In this document: positions 1 to 8,158 of the stretch, piece by piece
Layout of the letters: each line of letters opens with the position of its first letter
Numbering within the stretch: position 1 is the first letter of the stretch
Assembly (NCBI RefSeq): GCF_000719335.1
Contig: NZ_JOGB01000022.1
Span: forward strand, 39,280 to 103,279
Direction: 5' to 3'
DNA: 64,000 bases
Source of the DNA: Streptomyces sp. NRRL S-87
GTDB taxonomy: Bacteria > Actinomycetota > Actinomycetes > Streptomycetales > Streptomycetaceae
Made by a program: the position numbers and the translations under genes
The notes under the pieces: generated by a model
What the model was told of the DNA's origin: nothing
The model's database searches: none
Seen by the model: the letters and a program-made list of their open reading frames with translations, nothing else

Positions 1-900
1 GGCGAAGGCGGAGGCGGTGGCCTTGCGGGCGTCCGCGGCGGGAGCCGGTCGGACCTCGCCGGCCTCGCCGAAGCCGCTGGCCAGGAAGCTGGCCCGGAGG
101 CGGGTCACGCCCTTGAGGAAGCGGGTGCCGGGGCCGTGCTGCACCCGGTCGAGCAGCACCGCGAGGTCGGCGTCGGCTCCGATCAGCCGGCCCTCCTCGT
201 CCAGCCGGACGTACAGCGGCACGGGCAGGTCCATGACGCCGGGGCCCGTGCCGGTGTACGCGATCCGGTGCGGGAGCAGGGTCTGCGCCTGGCCGACCGT
301 GAGCGTGGTGCGGTACTCGCGGCTGCCGTCGGGCTGGACCACGGGCGTCGCGTGCGGCCTGACCCGCGCGACGAGGTCGGCGAGCGTGCCGCCGTAGGGG
401 AGGAACGGGCCCGGCGCGTGCACGGAGGCCGGTGCCCCGCCCCGCGGGTCGAGCGCCTTGCGGGTGGCCGGCGGGTAGCCGAGCCAGCCGCCGTCGACGC
501 CCCGGGCCCGTACCTCGGAGCCGGCGACGGCGAGCCGCTGGGGGTAGGAGACGCCGGGTGCGTCGAGGTCGGCCGCGTCCTCGAAGCCGACCGGTACCTC
601 GCGGGTCAGCAGGGCCTCGGCGGTGCCGCTGCGGAAGTCGACCCGGCCCTCGGTGACGTGGCGGGCGGTCGCGGTCACGCCGGCGTACTCGAGGGTGGAG
701 GTGAAGCGCAGCGAGCCGGCGGCCCGGGTGGCGGCGATCGCGGCGGCGAAGTGCTGCGAGAAGGGCTTCCCGTAGACGTCGGCCCCCCGGCCCCCGTCGC
801 CGTCCCCGAACGCGACGGCGCACGCGGTGGCGGTGAGCAGCAGCGGCAGTACCGCGGCCACTCCCCTGACGGCTCGTCTCATGCGTTGCGGACTGCTCAT
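1..900 (-). CDS. putative lipoprotein, 3' end truncated by the window edge
   Basis: An open frame of 300 codons runs from an ATG at 900 to the left edge of the window without a stop, so the C-terminus is missing. The N-terminus has a short Arg-containing region, a hydrophobic stretch rich in Ala and Leu, then a Cys in the context TATAC, which looks like a weak lipobox. The remainder is a polar, mostly beta-type sequence with no motif I recognise. A GGGGGGAAG purine tract lies directly upstream of the 900 start; an in-frame ATG at 882 is an alternative. It is divergent from the ABC exporter pair starting at 970, with about 70 bp between them. The function is unknown; a secreted, membrane-anchored lipoprotein is an inference from the signal sequence. 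Confidence 0.7.
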   Translation of the reverse strand, partial: MSSPQRMRRAVRGVAAVLPLLLTATACAVAFGDGDGGRGADVYGKPFSQHFAAAIAATRAAGSLRFTSTLEYAGVTATARHVTEGRVDFRSGTAEALLTREVPVGFEDAADLDAPGVSYPQRLAVAGSEVRARGVDGGWLGYPPATRKALDPRGGAPASVHAPGPFLPYGGTLADLVARVRPHATPVVQPDGSREYRTTLTVGQAQTLLPHRIAYTGTGPGVMDLPVPLYVRLDEEGRLIGADADLAVLLDRVQHGPGTRFLKGVTRLRASFLASGFGEAGEVRPAPAADARKATASAFA

Positions 901-956
901 TCTTCCCCCCGGTAGCGCATCCGGATAATCGCTGGGCGATGTCAGGAGCGAATCGT

Positions 957-986
957 ATGCTCGCGCCTGATGGCCTCCCTCCCTGA
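957..986 (+). other. possible 9-codon leader ORF overlapping the ABC exporter start
   Basis: An AGGAG at 944-948 sits 8 nt before an ATG at 957, which opens a 9-codon frame ending in TGA at 984-986. It overlaps, in another frame, the first codons of the ABC transporter gene, whose ATG at 970 has no ribosome binding site of its own. Translational coupling through this leader is an inference. Confidence 0.3.
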
Positions 987-2865
987 CTCCCCCGCCCCCG
1001 CAGCCGGCCGCGAACGCTCCGCGGTCCGTACGCTGCTGCGCCTGTGGCCGTTCGTGCGCCCCGTCCGCGCGCGCTGGCTGACGGCCGTGTTCGTCGCGAT
1101 CGCCGCCTCCTGCGTGGGCCTGGTGATCCCGCTCGTCCTCAAGTGGATCGTCGACGGCCCGGTGGCCGCCGGCGACACGGCCGGGGTCGCCTGGGGCGCG
1201 CTGTGGCTGGTGCTGCTCGGGCTGGCGGAGGCGGGGCTGTTCGGCTACCGGCGCTGGCTGGTGGCGCGCCCGCTGTCGCGCGTGGAGGCGGACCTGCGGG
1301 GCGAGCTGTACGCGCACCTCCAGCGGGTACCGGTGGCCTTCCACGACCGGTGGGCCTCGGGCCAGCTGCTCTCGCGCGGGACGACGGACCTGATGATGGT
1401 GCGCCAGTTCCTGGCGTTCCCGCTGACGTTCCTGGTGGTCAACGCCGTCACGGTGGTGGCCGGTGCGGTGATCCTGCTGGTGCAGGAGTGGACGCTGGGG
1501 CTGGTGCTGCTGATCCCGGTGGTCCCGCTGGTGGTGCTGTGCGGGGCGTTCGAGGCCCGGTACGCGATCGTCTCGCGGCGGTCCCAGGACCAGGTCGGCG
1601 ACCTGACCACGGTGGTCGAGGAGAGCGTGCTCGGCATCCGGATCATCAAGGGCTTCGGGCGCAACCGCAGCCAGGCCCGCGCGTTCCGCGAGCTGTCGGG
1701 CGAGCTGCGCGGCACGGAGCTGGTCAAGGCCCGGCTGCTGGCGGGCATCTCGGCGTACATGACCGTGCTGCCGGAGGCGGCCATCGGGGTGGCGCTCGTG
1801 CTGGGCACCGTGCAGGTCGCGGACGGGGACCTGTCGGCCGGCACCCTGGTGGCCTTCCTCTCCACGGCGCTGGCGCTGCGCTGGCCGGTGGAGTCGATCG
1901 GCTGGCTGCTGGCCCTGTGCCAGGAGGCGGCCACCGCGACCGAGCGCTACTTCGAGGCGCTGGACGAGCCGCGCGAGGACCCCTGGGACACGACGGGCCC
2001 GGGCCGGGGCCCCGACCCCGCTCCGATCGCCACGGACTCGGCCACGGCCACGGTCCCGCCGGTGACGGGGTCCGGCGCCACCGGGGCGCCGACGGCGGCC
2101 GGTGCGCCGGGGCCCGCGGCCGCCGGCGGCCTGCGCCTGGAGGGCGTCCGGTTCCGCTACCCCGACGCCGACCCGGACTCGCCCCCGGTGCTCGACGGTG
2201 TCGATCTGCACGTGCGCCCCGGCGAGACGATGGCCCTGGTCGGCGCCACCGGCAGCGGCAAGACCACCCTGACCGCGCTCGTGCCACGGCTGCACGAGCT
2301 CGTCGGCGGCCGCATCACCCTCGACGGCGAGGACGTCACGGCCATGCCGCGCGAGCGGCTGCGCTCGCTGGTGTCGGTGGCGTTCGAGGAACCGACGCTG
2401 TTCTCGACGACCGTCGAGGAGAACGTGTCGATGGGCGGCCCCGAGGTCGCCCGCGCCCTGGCCACGGCCCAGGCCGAGTTCGTCCACGACCTGCCGGAGG
2501 GCCTCGGGACCCGCGTCGGTGAGCAGGGCCTGAGCCTGTCCGGCGGCCAGCGCCAGCGGCTCGCGCTGGCCCGGGCCGTCGCGGGCAGCCCGCGCTTCCT
2601 CGTGCTGGACGACCCGTTGTCGGCCCTCGACGTGCACACCGAGGCGCTGGTCGAGGCCGCCCTGCGCCGGGTCCTGGCGGACACCACCGCGCTGGTGGTG
2701 GCGCACCGGCCGTCGACGGTCCAGCTGGCCGACCGGGTGGCACTGCTGTCCGGCGGCCGGATCACGGCCGTGGGCACGCACCACGAACTGCTGCGCGACA
2801 GTGTCGAGTACGCCTGGCTCATGTCGGGTACGGGGCCCTTCGGGGCGGAGGGGGAGCTGCGATGA
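970..2865 (+). CDS. ABC exporter half-transporter with degenerate nucleotide site (subunit A)
   Basis: A 631-residue fused membrane and ATPase half-transporter of the ABCB/MsbA type. Residues about 25-325 hold six predicted membrane helices. A Pro/Ala/Thr-rich linker of about 50 residues follows, then the nucleotide-binding domain. Walker A is GATGSGKTT at about 425-433, the signature is LSGGQ at about 523, and Walker B is FLVLDDP at about 543-549. The residue after the Walker B Asp, normally the catalytic Glu, is Asp here. That substitution is the hallmark of the non-hydrolysing site in heterodimeric exporters. The downstream gene starts within this stop codon (ATGA), so the two subunits are translationally coupled. 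The substrate is unknown; drugs, lipids or a peptide are possible. Confidence 0.92.
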   Translation: MASLPDSPAPAAGRERSAVRTLLRLWPFVRPVRARWLTAVFVAIAASCVGLVIPLVLKWIVDGPVAAGDTAGVAWGALWLVLLGLAEAGLFGYRRWLVARPLSRVEADLRGELYAHLQRVPVAFHDRWASGQLLSRGTTDLMMVRQFLAFPLTFLVVNAVTVVAGAVILLVQEWTLGLVLLIPVVPLVVLCGAFEARYAIVSRRSQDQVGDLTTVVEESVLGIRIIKGFGRNRSQARAFRELSGELRGTELVKARLLAGISAYMTVLPEAAIGVALVLGTVQVADGDLSAGTLVAFLSTALALRWPVESIGWLLALCQEAATATERYFEALDEPREDPWDTTGPGRGPDPAPIATDSATATVPPVTGSGATGAPTAAGAPGPAAAGGLRLEGVRFRYPDADPDSPPVLDGVDLHVRPGETMALVGATGSGKTTLTALVPRLHELVGGRITLDGEDVTAMPRERLRSLVSVAFEEPTLFSTTVEENVSMGGPEVARALATAQAEFVHDLPEGLGTRVGEQGLSLSGGQRQRLALARAVAGSPRFLVLDDPLSALDVHTEALVEAALRRVLADTTALVVAHRPSTVQLADRVALLSGGRITAVGTHHELLRDSVEYAWLMSGTGPFGAEGELR

Positions 2866-4691
2866 GCGCGGACGCCACGGCCGGGGCGGACGCCTTCGAC
2901 CGGGACGAGCTGGAGGCGCCGCCCGGGGCCACCGGCGCGCTGCTGCGCAGCCTCCTGGCGCCGCTGCGGGCCCGGGTGGTGGCGGCCGCGCTGCTGCTCG
3001 TCCTGGAGACCGCCGCCCGGCAGGCCGGGCCGCTGCTGGTCGCGTACGCCATCGACCGGGGCGTGCCCGCGGTCCGGGCCGGGGACCACGGCCCGCTGGT
3101 CGCGGTCGCCGTCGCCTACCTGCTGTGCGCGGCGGGCGCGGGCCTGCTCCAGTACGGGTACGTGCGGGCGATGGCCCGGGTCAACCAGGACGTACTGCTG
3201 GACCTGCGCGGTCGGATCTTCCGGCACGCCCAGGCGCTCAGCCTCGACTTCCACGAGCGCTACACCTCGGGCCGGCTGATCTCCCGCTCGACCACGGACG
3301 TGGAGTCGCTGCGCGAGCTGCTGGGCGAGGGGCTGCAGGAGCTGCTGGCGGTACTGCTGTCCTTCGTGTTCATCGGCGGCACCCTGCTCTGGCTGGACCT
3401 GGGACTGGGCGGGCTGGCGGTGGCCAGCTTCGGGCCGCTGTACCTCCTCGTGCGCAGCTACCGCCGGCGCGCCGAGCCGGTGTTCTCGGGGAAGTCCACC
3501 GCGATGGCGGCGGTGATCGTGAAGTTCACCGAGACCCTGAACGGCATCCGGCCGGTCCGCGTCTTCCGGCGGGAGCGGGCGAACGACGCCGAGTTCGCCG
3601 TCCTGAACCGGCGCCTGGAGCGGTACAACGGCGACGCGCTGCTGGAGATGGCCCGCTACGTCACCGGTTCCCGGAGCACCGCGAACCTCACGGTGGCGGC
3701 GATCGTGCTGTGGGGCGGCTGGCGGGTGGCCGAGGGGTCGCTCGACCTCGGCGTCCTGGCGGCCGCCGTGCTGTACCTGCGCCGCCTGTACGAGCCGATC
3801 GACCAGCTGTCGATGTTCCTCAACGCGTACGAGTCGGCCGCCGCCTCGCTGGCGAAGATCGCCGGCCTGCTGGCCCAGGCGCCCTCGGTGCCCGAGCCGG
3901 TCGCGCCCCGGGAGCTGCCGGTGCGCGACGGGGCGCACCCGGGCCGCGAGGTGGTGTTCGAGCGGGTGGGCTTCGGCTACCGCGGCGGAGTGGACGTGCT
4001 GCCGCCGTTCGACCTGCGACTGCCGGCCGGGCAGACGGTGGCCGTGGTGGGGTCGACCGGCGCGGGCAAGTCCACGCTCGCCAAGCTGCTGGCGCGGTTC
4101 TACGACCCCTCGCAGGGCCGGGTGCTGCTCGACGGGGTGGACCTGCGCGAGCTGTCGGGGCCCGACCTGCGGCGCGGGGTGGTGATGGTGACGCAGGAGG
4201 CGTTCCTGTTCTCCGGGAGCGTGGCGGACAACATCGCCCTGGGGCGGCCGGACGCCACCCGCGCGGAGATCGAGCAGGCCGCCAAGGCCATCGGGGCGCA
4301 CGACTTCATCAGCTCCCTGCCGGACGGGTACGACACCGACGTGCGCAAGCGCGGCGGCCGGATCTCGGCGGGGCAGCGGCAGTTGGTGGCCTTCGCGCGG
4401 GCGCTGCTGGCCGATCCGGGCGTACTGATCCTCGACGAGGCCACCAGCTCCCTGGACGTGCCGGGCGAGCGGGCCGTGCAACGGGCCATGGCGACCGTGC
4501 TGCAGGGCCGTACGGCGGTGGTGATCGCGCACCGGCTGTCGACGGTGGAGATCGCGGACCGGGTCCTGGTGATGGCCGGCGGCCGGGTCGTGGAGGACGG
4601 CAGCCCCGCCGAACTGGTCGCGGGCGCGGGCCGCTTCGCGGAGCTGCACCGCGCGTGGCGGGACGGTCTGGTGCAGGGCCTGCCGTCCTGA
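2862..4691 (+). CDS. ABC exporter half-transporter, catalytically competent Walker B (subunit B)
   Basis: The 609-residue partner of the preceding half-transporter. Transmembrane helices fill residues about 30-330 and the ATPase domain about 350-605. Walker A is GSTGAGKST at about 397, Walker B is [11 protein letters not shown] with the catalytic Glu at 526, and the H-loop is IAHRLST. Its signature is ISAGQ instead of LSGGQ. In an ABC dimer this signature completes the site built on subunit A's Walker A/B, so both deviations fall in the same composite site. The pair is therefore predicted to be an asymmetric heterodimer with one hydrolysing and one degenerate site. The gene overlaps its partner by 4 bp and is followed by a convergent MarR gene. 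Confidence 0.93.
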   Translation: MSADATAGADAFDRDELEAPPGATGALLRSLLAPLRARVVAAALLLVLETAARQAGPLLVAYAIDRGVPAVRAGDHGPLVAVAVAYLLCAAGAGLLQYGYVRAMARVNQDVLLDLRGRIFRHAQALSLDFHERYTSGRLISRSTTDVESLRELLGEGLQELLAVLLSFVFIGGTLLWLDLGLGGLAVASFGPLYLLVRSYRRRAEPVFSGKSTAMAAVIVKFTETLNGIRPVRVFRRERANDAEFAVLNRRLERYNGDALLEMARYVTGSRSTANLTVAAIVLWGGWRVAEGSLDLGVLAAAVLYLRRLYEPIDQLSMFLNAYESAAASLAKIAGLLAQAPSVPEPVAPRELPVRDGAHPGREVVFERVGFGYRGGVDVLPPFDLRLPAGQTVAVVGSTGAGKSTLAKLLARFYDPSQGRVLLDGVDLRELSGPDLRRGVVMVTQEAFLFSGSVADNIALGRPDATRAEIEQAAKAIGAHDFISSLPDGYDTDVRKRGGRISAGQRQLVAFARALLADPGVLILDEATSSLDVPGERAVQRAMATVLQGRTAVVIAHRLSTVEIADRVLVMAGGRVVEDGSPAELVAGAGRFAELHRAWRDGLVQGLPS

Positions 4692-4729
4692 GGCCCCGCT
4701 TCCGGCCAGGGCTTCCCGTCGACTTCGAC

Positions 4730-4759
4730 GTCGGCGTCGGCGTCGGGGTCGGCGTCGGT
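4730..4759. repeat. GTCGGC hexanucleotide tandem repeat
   Basis: Five imperfect GTCGGC-type hexamers run up to the stop codon of the MarR gene in the short space between convergent genes. They look like simple slippage repeats with no spacer structure. No separate stem-loop terminator is evident in this gap. Confidence 0.6.
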
Positions 4760-5256
4760 CAGGCGTTCTCGACGTGCAGCAGCATCCTCTTGAGGAGGGC
4801 GGAGAGCGTGTCCTGCTCCTCGGCGGACAGCGGTTCGGCCATCGCGTCCTCGGCGACCCCGCGCAGCCGCATCGCCGCCTCCCAGCGGGCCCTGCCCTCC
4901 GCGGTCAGCTCGACGTCCACCCGGCGGCGGTCCTCGGCGGCGCGCAACCGCCGGACCAGCCCGGACTTCTCCAGGGTGTCGAGCCGCCCGCTCATCCCGG
5001 CCGGGGACAGCAGGAGTTCGCCGGCGAGCTCGGAGGGCGTGGCCCGGTAGGGCTCGCCACGGGAGGCGAGCCGGTGCAGGGTCTCGAACTCGAAGTGCTG
5101 GAGCCCGACTTCCGCCAGCGCCCGCTCCTTGGCCTGGTGCACGTGCTTGGTCAGCAGCTGGATGCGGGTGACGATCCCCTCGACGCGCTCGTCGAAGGGC
5201 GCCTTGCCGCGCCAGCGGGCGATGTGGCGGTCGACGGAATCCTCCATGCCGCCCAT
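4759..5256 (-). CDS. MarR family transcriptional regulator
   Basis: A protein of up to 165 residues with a MarR-type winged helix in the centre: helix-turn-helix around ATPSELAGELLLSPAGMSGR, then the wing around RRLRAAEDRRRVDVELTAEG. N- and C-terminal helices probably form the dimer interface. Starts at 5256 or at the internal ATG at 5247 are both possible. It is divergent from an MFS exporter, and the intervening 70 bp contain two TTCG-N4-CGAA palindromes. This arrangement is typical of a repressor that controls its own gene and the exporter, relieved by a ligand or oxidant. The ligand cannot be read from the sequence. Confidence 0.88.
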   Translation of the reverse strand: MGGMEDSVDRHIARWRGKAPFDERVEGIVTRIQLLTKHVHQAKERALAEVGLQHFEFETLHRLASRGEPYRATPSELAGELLLSPAGMSGRLDTLEKSGLVRRLRAAEDRRRVDVELTAEGRARWEAAMRLRGVAEDAMAEPLSAEEQDTLSALLKRMLLHVENA

Positions 5257-5284
5257 TATCGGGGGCCGCCCCGCACCGTTTTAT

Positions 5285-5311
5285 TTCGTTGACGAACGAT
5301 TCGCTAGCGAA
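5285..5311. promoter_or_regulatory. tandem palindromic operator in the MarR/MFS divergent region
   Basis: TTCGTTGACGAA (5285-5296) and the perfect palindrome TTCGCTAGCGAA (5300-5311) are spaced 15 bp centre to centre. Together they make a 27-bp quasi-symmetric element just upstream of the MFS ATG and within 30 bp of the MarR start. The likely ligand is the MarR protein encoded at 4759-5256. Confidence 0.6.
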
Positions 5312-5324
5312 ATACTTTGCCGTC

Positions 5325-6644
5325 ATGACTCCGCCATCGACTCGACCTGCCGCTCCCGGGGCGCCCGCCGCGCCCCCCGCCGCCGCCCCCGGGGCCCGAC
5401 GCCCCGTCGGAGCCGGCACCGCACGCCTGCTGGTCGGCCGCTCCTTCGCCGCCCTCGCCAGTGCGCTCATCCCCACCACGCTCACCCTCGCCGTGGTGGG
5501 CACGGGCTCGACCGCCGACCTCGGCCTGGTGCTGGCGAGCGAGCTGGTGCCGATGCTGCTCCTGCTCCCCGTCGCGGGCGTGGTCGCCGACCGGTTCCGC
5601 GCCCAGCGGGTGGTGCTCACCGCCGACCTGGTGCGCGCCGCGGCCCAGTTCGGCACCGGCGCCCTGCTGCTGGCCGGCACGGTGCGCGTCCCCGCCCTCG
5701 CCGCACTGGCCGCGGTGACCGGCGCGGGCGTGGCCCTCGGCTCGCCGTCCGCCCACACCCTGGTGACCGCCGTGGTGACCGATCCGGACCGGCGGCTGCG
5801 CGTCAACAGCCGGCTCGGCGTGGCGACCGGGCTCGCCCAGGTCGCCGGTCCGGCCTCGGCGGGCACGCTGATGCTCGCCGTCGGGCCGGGCTGGTCCTCG
5901 CTGCTGACCGGGGTCCTGTTCACGCTGTCGGCACTGACCCTCGGCGGACTGCCCGCCACCCGACCGGCCGCCACCCGGCCGGCCCCCGGACGGGCGGCGG
6001 AGCGCACCGGCGCCGGCGCCGCGGCGTTCACGGCCGAACTGCGCGCCGGCTGGGCCGAGACGCGCCGGCACCCGTGGTTTCTCGCCAATGTCCTCGGCCA
6101 CGGCGTCTGGCACCTGGCCGCCGGGGCGCTGCTCACCCTCGGCCCGCTGATCGCCGTGGAGTCCCTCGGCGGCGAGACGTCCTGGGTGGTCATCGCCCAG
6201 GTCGGCACGGCCGGCCTGCTGGTCGGGATGTGGGCGGCCGGCCGGCTCCCGGTGCGCCGCCCGCTGTGCTGGGTGGCGGTCGGCGCGGCGGCGTACGCCC
6301 TGCCGCTGACGGCGCTCGCGCTGCGGCTGCCCACCGCGGCGGTGGCGGCGGCGTACTGCGCGGGGATGTTCGGGCTCGGAGTGCTCAACCCCCTGTGGGA
6401 GACCGAGATGCAGCGCCGGATCCCGGCCGGTGCGCTGGGCCGGGTGGGCTCGTTCGACGCCCTGCTCTCGTTCGCGGCCCGGCCGCTCGGCCTGGCGGTG
6501 GCGGCCCCGCTGGCGGGCCTCACCGGGACGACCGCGCCGCTGCTGGTGGCCGCGGTGCTGGTGGCCGGCGCGAACCTCGCCGTACTGCTGCTTCCGGACG
6601 TACGTGCGGATACCCCGCGGGAGCCGGTCCCCGCCCTGGCATGA
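5325..6644 (+). CDS. MFS transporter, probable drug exporter
   Basis: About 440 residues of alternating hydrophobic segments consistent with 12 membrane helices. A short Pro/Ala-rich cytoplasmic N-terminus precedes the first helix, and a basic segment of about 45 residues near the middle is probably the central loop. The PVAGVVADRFRAQRV sequence after the second helix resembles the major facilitator loop 2-3 motif. The start is uncertain. ATG at 5325 has no Shine-Dalgarno and may be leaderless; an in-frame TTG at 5289 lies within the operator and is less likely. Its position opposite a MarR gene suggests regulated efflux of an inhibitor. The stop overlaps an ATG that could open the next gene in a longer form. 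Confidence 0.85.
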   Translation: MTPPSTRPAAPGAPAAPPAAAPGARRPVGAGTARLLVGRSFAALASALIPTTLTLAVVGTGSTADLGLVLASELVPMLLLLPVAGVVADRFRAQRVVLTADLVRAAAQFGTGALLLAGTVRVPALAALAAVTGAGVALGSPSAHTLVTAVVTDPDRRLRVNSRLGVATGLAQVAGPASAGTLMLAVGPGWSSLLTGVLFTLSALTLGGLPATRPAATRPAPGRAAERTGAGAAAFTAELRAGWAETRRHPWFLANVLGHGVWHLAAGALLTLGPLIAVESLGGETSWVVIAQVGTAGLLVGMWAAGRLPVRRPLCWVAVGAAAYALPLTALALRLPTAAVAAAYCAGMFGLGVLNPLWETEMQRRIPAGALGRVGSFDALLSFAARPLGLAVAAPLAGLTGTTAPLLVAAVLVAGANLAVLLLPDVRADTPREPVPALA

Positions 6645-6709
6645 TGTCCGCCTCAGCGGGACGTGTCGTACCCGCGTTCTATAAGCGCTATGAGGGGATC
6701 AGGTGGGGC

Positions 6710-7441
6710 ATGGGCAGAGTCGGGACCGCCCTGGAGCAGCTGCGCGGCGCGCAGAAGTCCGCGAAGGGGGTGTCGCTCTACTCCCGGTTCGTGAACCGGC
6801 CGGCCGGGCGCTACCTGGCCGCGGGCAGTTATGCGCTCGGGCTCACCCCGAACCAGGTGACGCTGGTCAGCGCGGCCTTCAGCTTCGCCGCCGCGGCCGC
6901 GGTGGCGCTCACGGCGCCGTCGTGGGGGCTGGGCGTCGCCGTGTGGGCGGCGCTGGCCGTCGGCTTCGCCTTCGACTCGGCGGACGGCCAGTTGGCCCGG
7001 CTGCGCGGCAGCGGCAGCGCGGCCGGCGAGTGGCTGGACCACGTGGTGGACTGCGCGAAGCTCACCGCCCTGCACAGCTGTGTGCTGATCGCCTTCTACC
7101 GCTTCCCCGAGGACTACGGGATATCCGGCGACGGGGGCGAGCCGTGGCTCCTGGTGCCGCTGGGCTTCCAGTTCGCCGCGATCGTCACGTTCTTCGGCGG
7201 CCTGCTGACCGAGAAGCTCAAGCCCAAGCCCGCTCCGGGCAGCCCGGCGGCCGCGCCCTCGACGCTGCGCGCGGTGGCGCTGCTGCCGGTGGACTACGGC
7301 GTGTTCTGCCTGGTGTTCCTGCTGCTCGGCGGCGGCGGGCTGTTCCGGTGGGCGTACGCCGCGCTGGGCGCGGTGGCCGTGCTGTTCCTGGCGGCCTTCC
7401 TGGCCAAGTGGTTCCGGGAGCTGAGCGCGGTCAGGCGGTGA
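6710..7441 (+). CDS. CDP-alcohol phosphatidyltransferase family enzyme
   Basis: A 243-residue membrane protein with the full CDP-alcohol phosphotransferase signature: D89, D92-G93, A96-R97, G106, D110 and D114 (DSADGQLAR then GEWLDHVVD). These residues bind the metal and the CDP-linked donor. Predicted helices surround this motif, with two or three more in the C-terminal half. The family transfers a phospho-alcohol from a CDP donor to an acceptor alcohol, as in phospholipid synthesis; the acceptor is not predictable here. An AGGTGGGG lies before the chosen ATG; an in-frame start at 6641 would add 23 residues and overlap the MFS stop. It is convergent with a cytidylyltransferase gene, whose product could make a CDP-activated substrate for it. 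Confidence 0.88.
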   Translation: MGRVGTALEQLRGAQKSAKGVSLYSRFVNRPAGRYLAAGSYALGLTPNQVTLVSAAFSFAAAAAVALTAPSWGLGVAVWAALAVGFAFDSADGQLARLRGSGSAAGEWLDHVVDCAKLTALHSCVLIAFYRFPEDYGISGDGGEPWLLVPLGFQFAAIVTFFGGLLTEKLKPKPAPGSPAAAPSTLRAVALLPVDYGVFCLVFLLLGGGGLFRWAYAALGAVAVLFLAAFLAKWFRELSAVRR

Positions 7442-7493
7442 ACACGGCCTGACGCCGGGCGCGGTCGGACGCCGGGCCCGGCCGGCGCGGGGC

Positions 7494-7519
7494 GGGCCGG
7501 GGGCCCGGACCCCCGGCCC
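7494..7519. terminator. stem-loop between convergent genes
   Basis: Perfect 10-bp arms GGGCCGGGGG and CCCCCGGCCC flank a 6-nt loop. It lies between the phosphatidyltransferase and cytidylyltransferase 3' ends and could terminate both. Confidence 0.65.
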
Positions 7520-7527
7520 GGGGCGGC

Positions 7528-8016
7528 TCAGCGCAGTTCGGCGACGGCCGGCGGCTCGGCGGCCGTCGGCTGGGAGAGCGCGTCCAGGGCCCGGCGCAGC
7601 TGGGTGCTGGACGTGTGCACCGTGTACGGGAAGTACACGACGTCCACGCCGACGGTGGCGAAGTCGGTCTCCAGCTTGTCGCCCTTGGGCGTGCCCCGCC
7701 AGTCGTCGCCCTTGAAGAGCACGTCGAACCGGACCTGCTTCCAGGTCTCCAGCTTGTCCGGAACCGTCTCCACGAAGGCCGCGTCCACGTACTTGACGCT
7801 GCGGACGATCTCCAGTCGCTCCACCAGCGGGATCATGGGGCGGCGGCCCTTGGCCAGCTCGGCCATCTCGTCCGAGACCACACCGGCGACGAGGTAGTCG
7901 CACTGGCTGCGGGCGTGCCGGAGGATGTTGAGATGCCCGATGTGGAACAGGTCGTAGGCACCCGGCGCATAGCCGACCCGGTACGGCCTGCTCGTGCGCT
8001 CCGCGGTCTCGGACAT
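7528..8016 (-). CDS. nucleotidyltransferase of the glycerol-3-phosphate cytidylyltransferase type
   Basis: A 162-residue protein with the nucleotidyltransferase signature GAYDLFHIGH; H25 and H28 form the HxGH motif that binds the triphosphate of CTP or ATP. The VLFKGDDWRG segment and a C-terminal HTSSTQ correspond to the later substrate-binding and ribose/phosphate motifs of TagD-like enzymes. These enzymes make CDP-glycerol, CDP-ethanolamine or ADP-sugars; the exact alcohol phosphate is uncertain. GGAG lies 6 nt before the chosen ATG at 8016. An ATG at 8034 is an alternative, adding six residues. It neighbours a CDP-alcohol phosphatidyltransferase and an exopolysaccharide cluster, which suggests production of a CDP-activated decoration or lipid headgroup. 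Confidence 0.85.
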   Translation of the reverse strand: MSETAERTSRPYRVGYAPGAYDLFHIGHLNILRHARSQCDYLVAGVVSDEMAELAKGRRPMIPLVERLEIVRSVKYVDAAFVETVPDKLETWKQVRFDVLFKGDDWRGTPKGDKLETDFATVGVDVVYFPYTVHTSSTQLRRALDALSQPTAAEPPAVAELR

Positions 8017-8047
8017 CTTTCGCTCCGTCATTGACAACCCCCCAAAA

Positions 8048-8067
8048 GCCGCACTCCCCAGTGCGGC
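8048..8067 (-). promoter_or_regulatory. leader stem-loop with T tract upstream of the cytidylyltransferase
   Basis: On the minus strand GCCGCACT and AGTGCGGC (8-bp arms, 4-nt loop) are followed by TTTTGGGG and then the start region. A GATAAT -10-like hexamer lies just upstream, so the hairpin would form at the very 5' end of the transcript. It could stabilise the mRNA or act as an attenuator. Confidence 0.45.
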
Positions 8068-8158
8068 GGATTATCAGACGATAGCGTGCACGTTCCACGG
8101 CGCGCGGATGAACGACTAGGGTGGCCGACGCACCACCCAGGGGGGAAGGGGACGCTCA

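Noticed and set aside
2157..4649. Long open frame on the minus strand opposite the ABC exporter subunit B
   Set aside because: It is antisense to a gene with complete ABC motifs, is rich in Arg, Gly, His and Gln, and has no family pattern. Such frames are a by-product of high GC.
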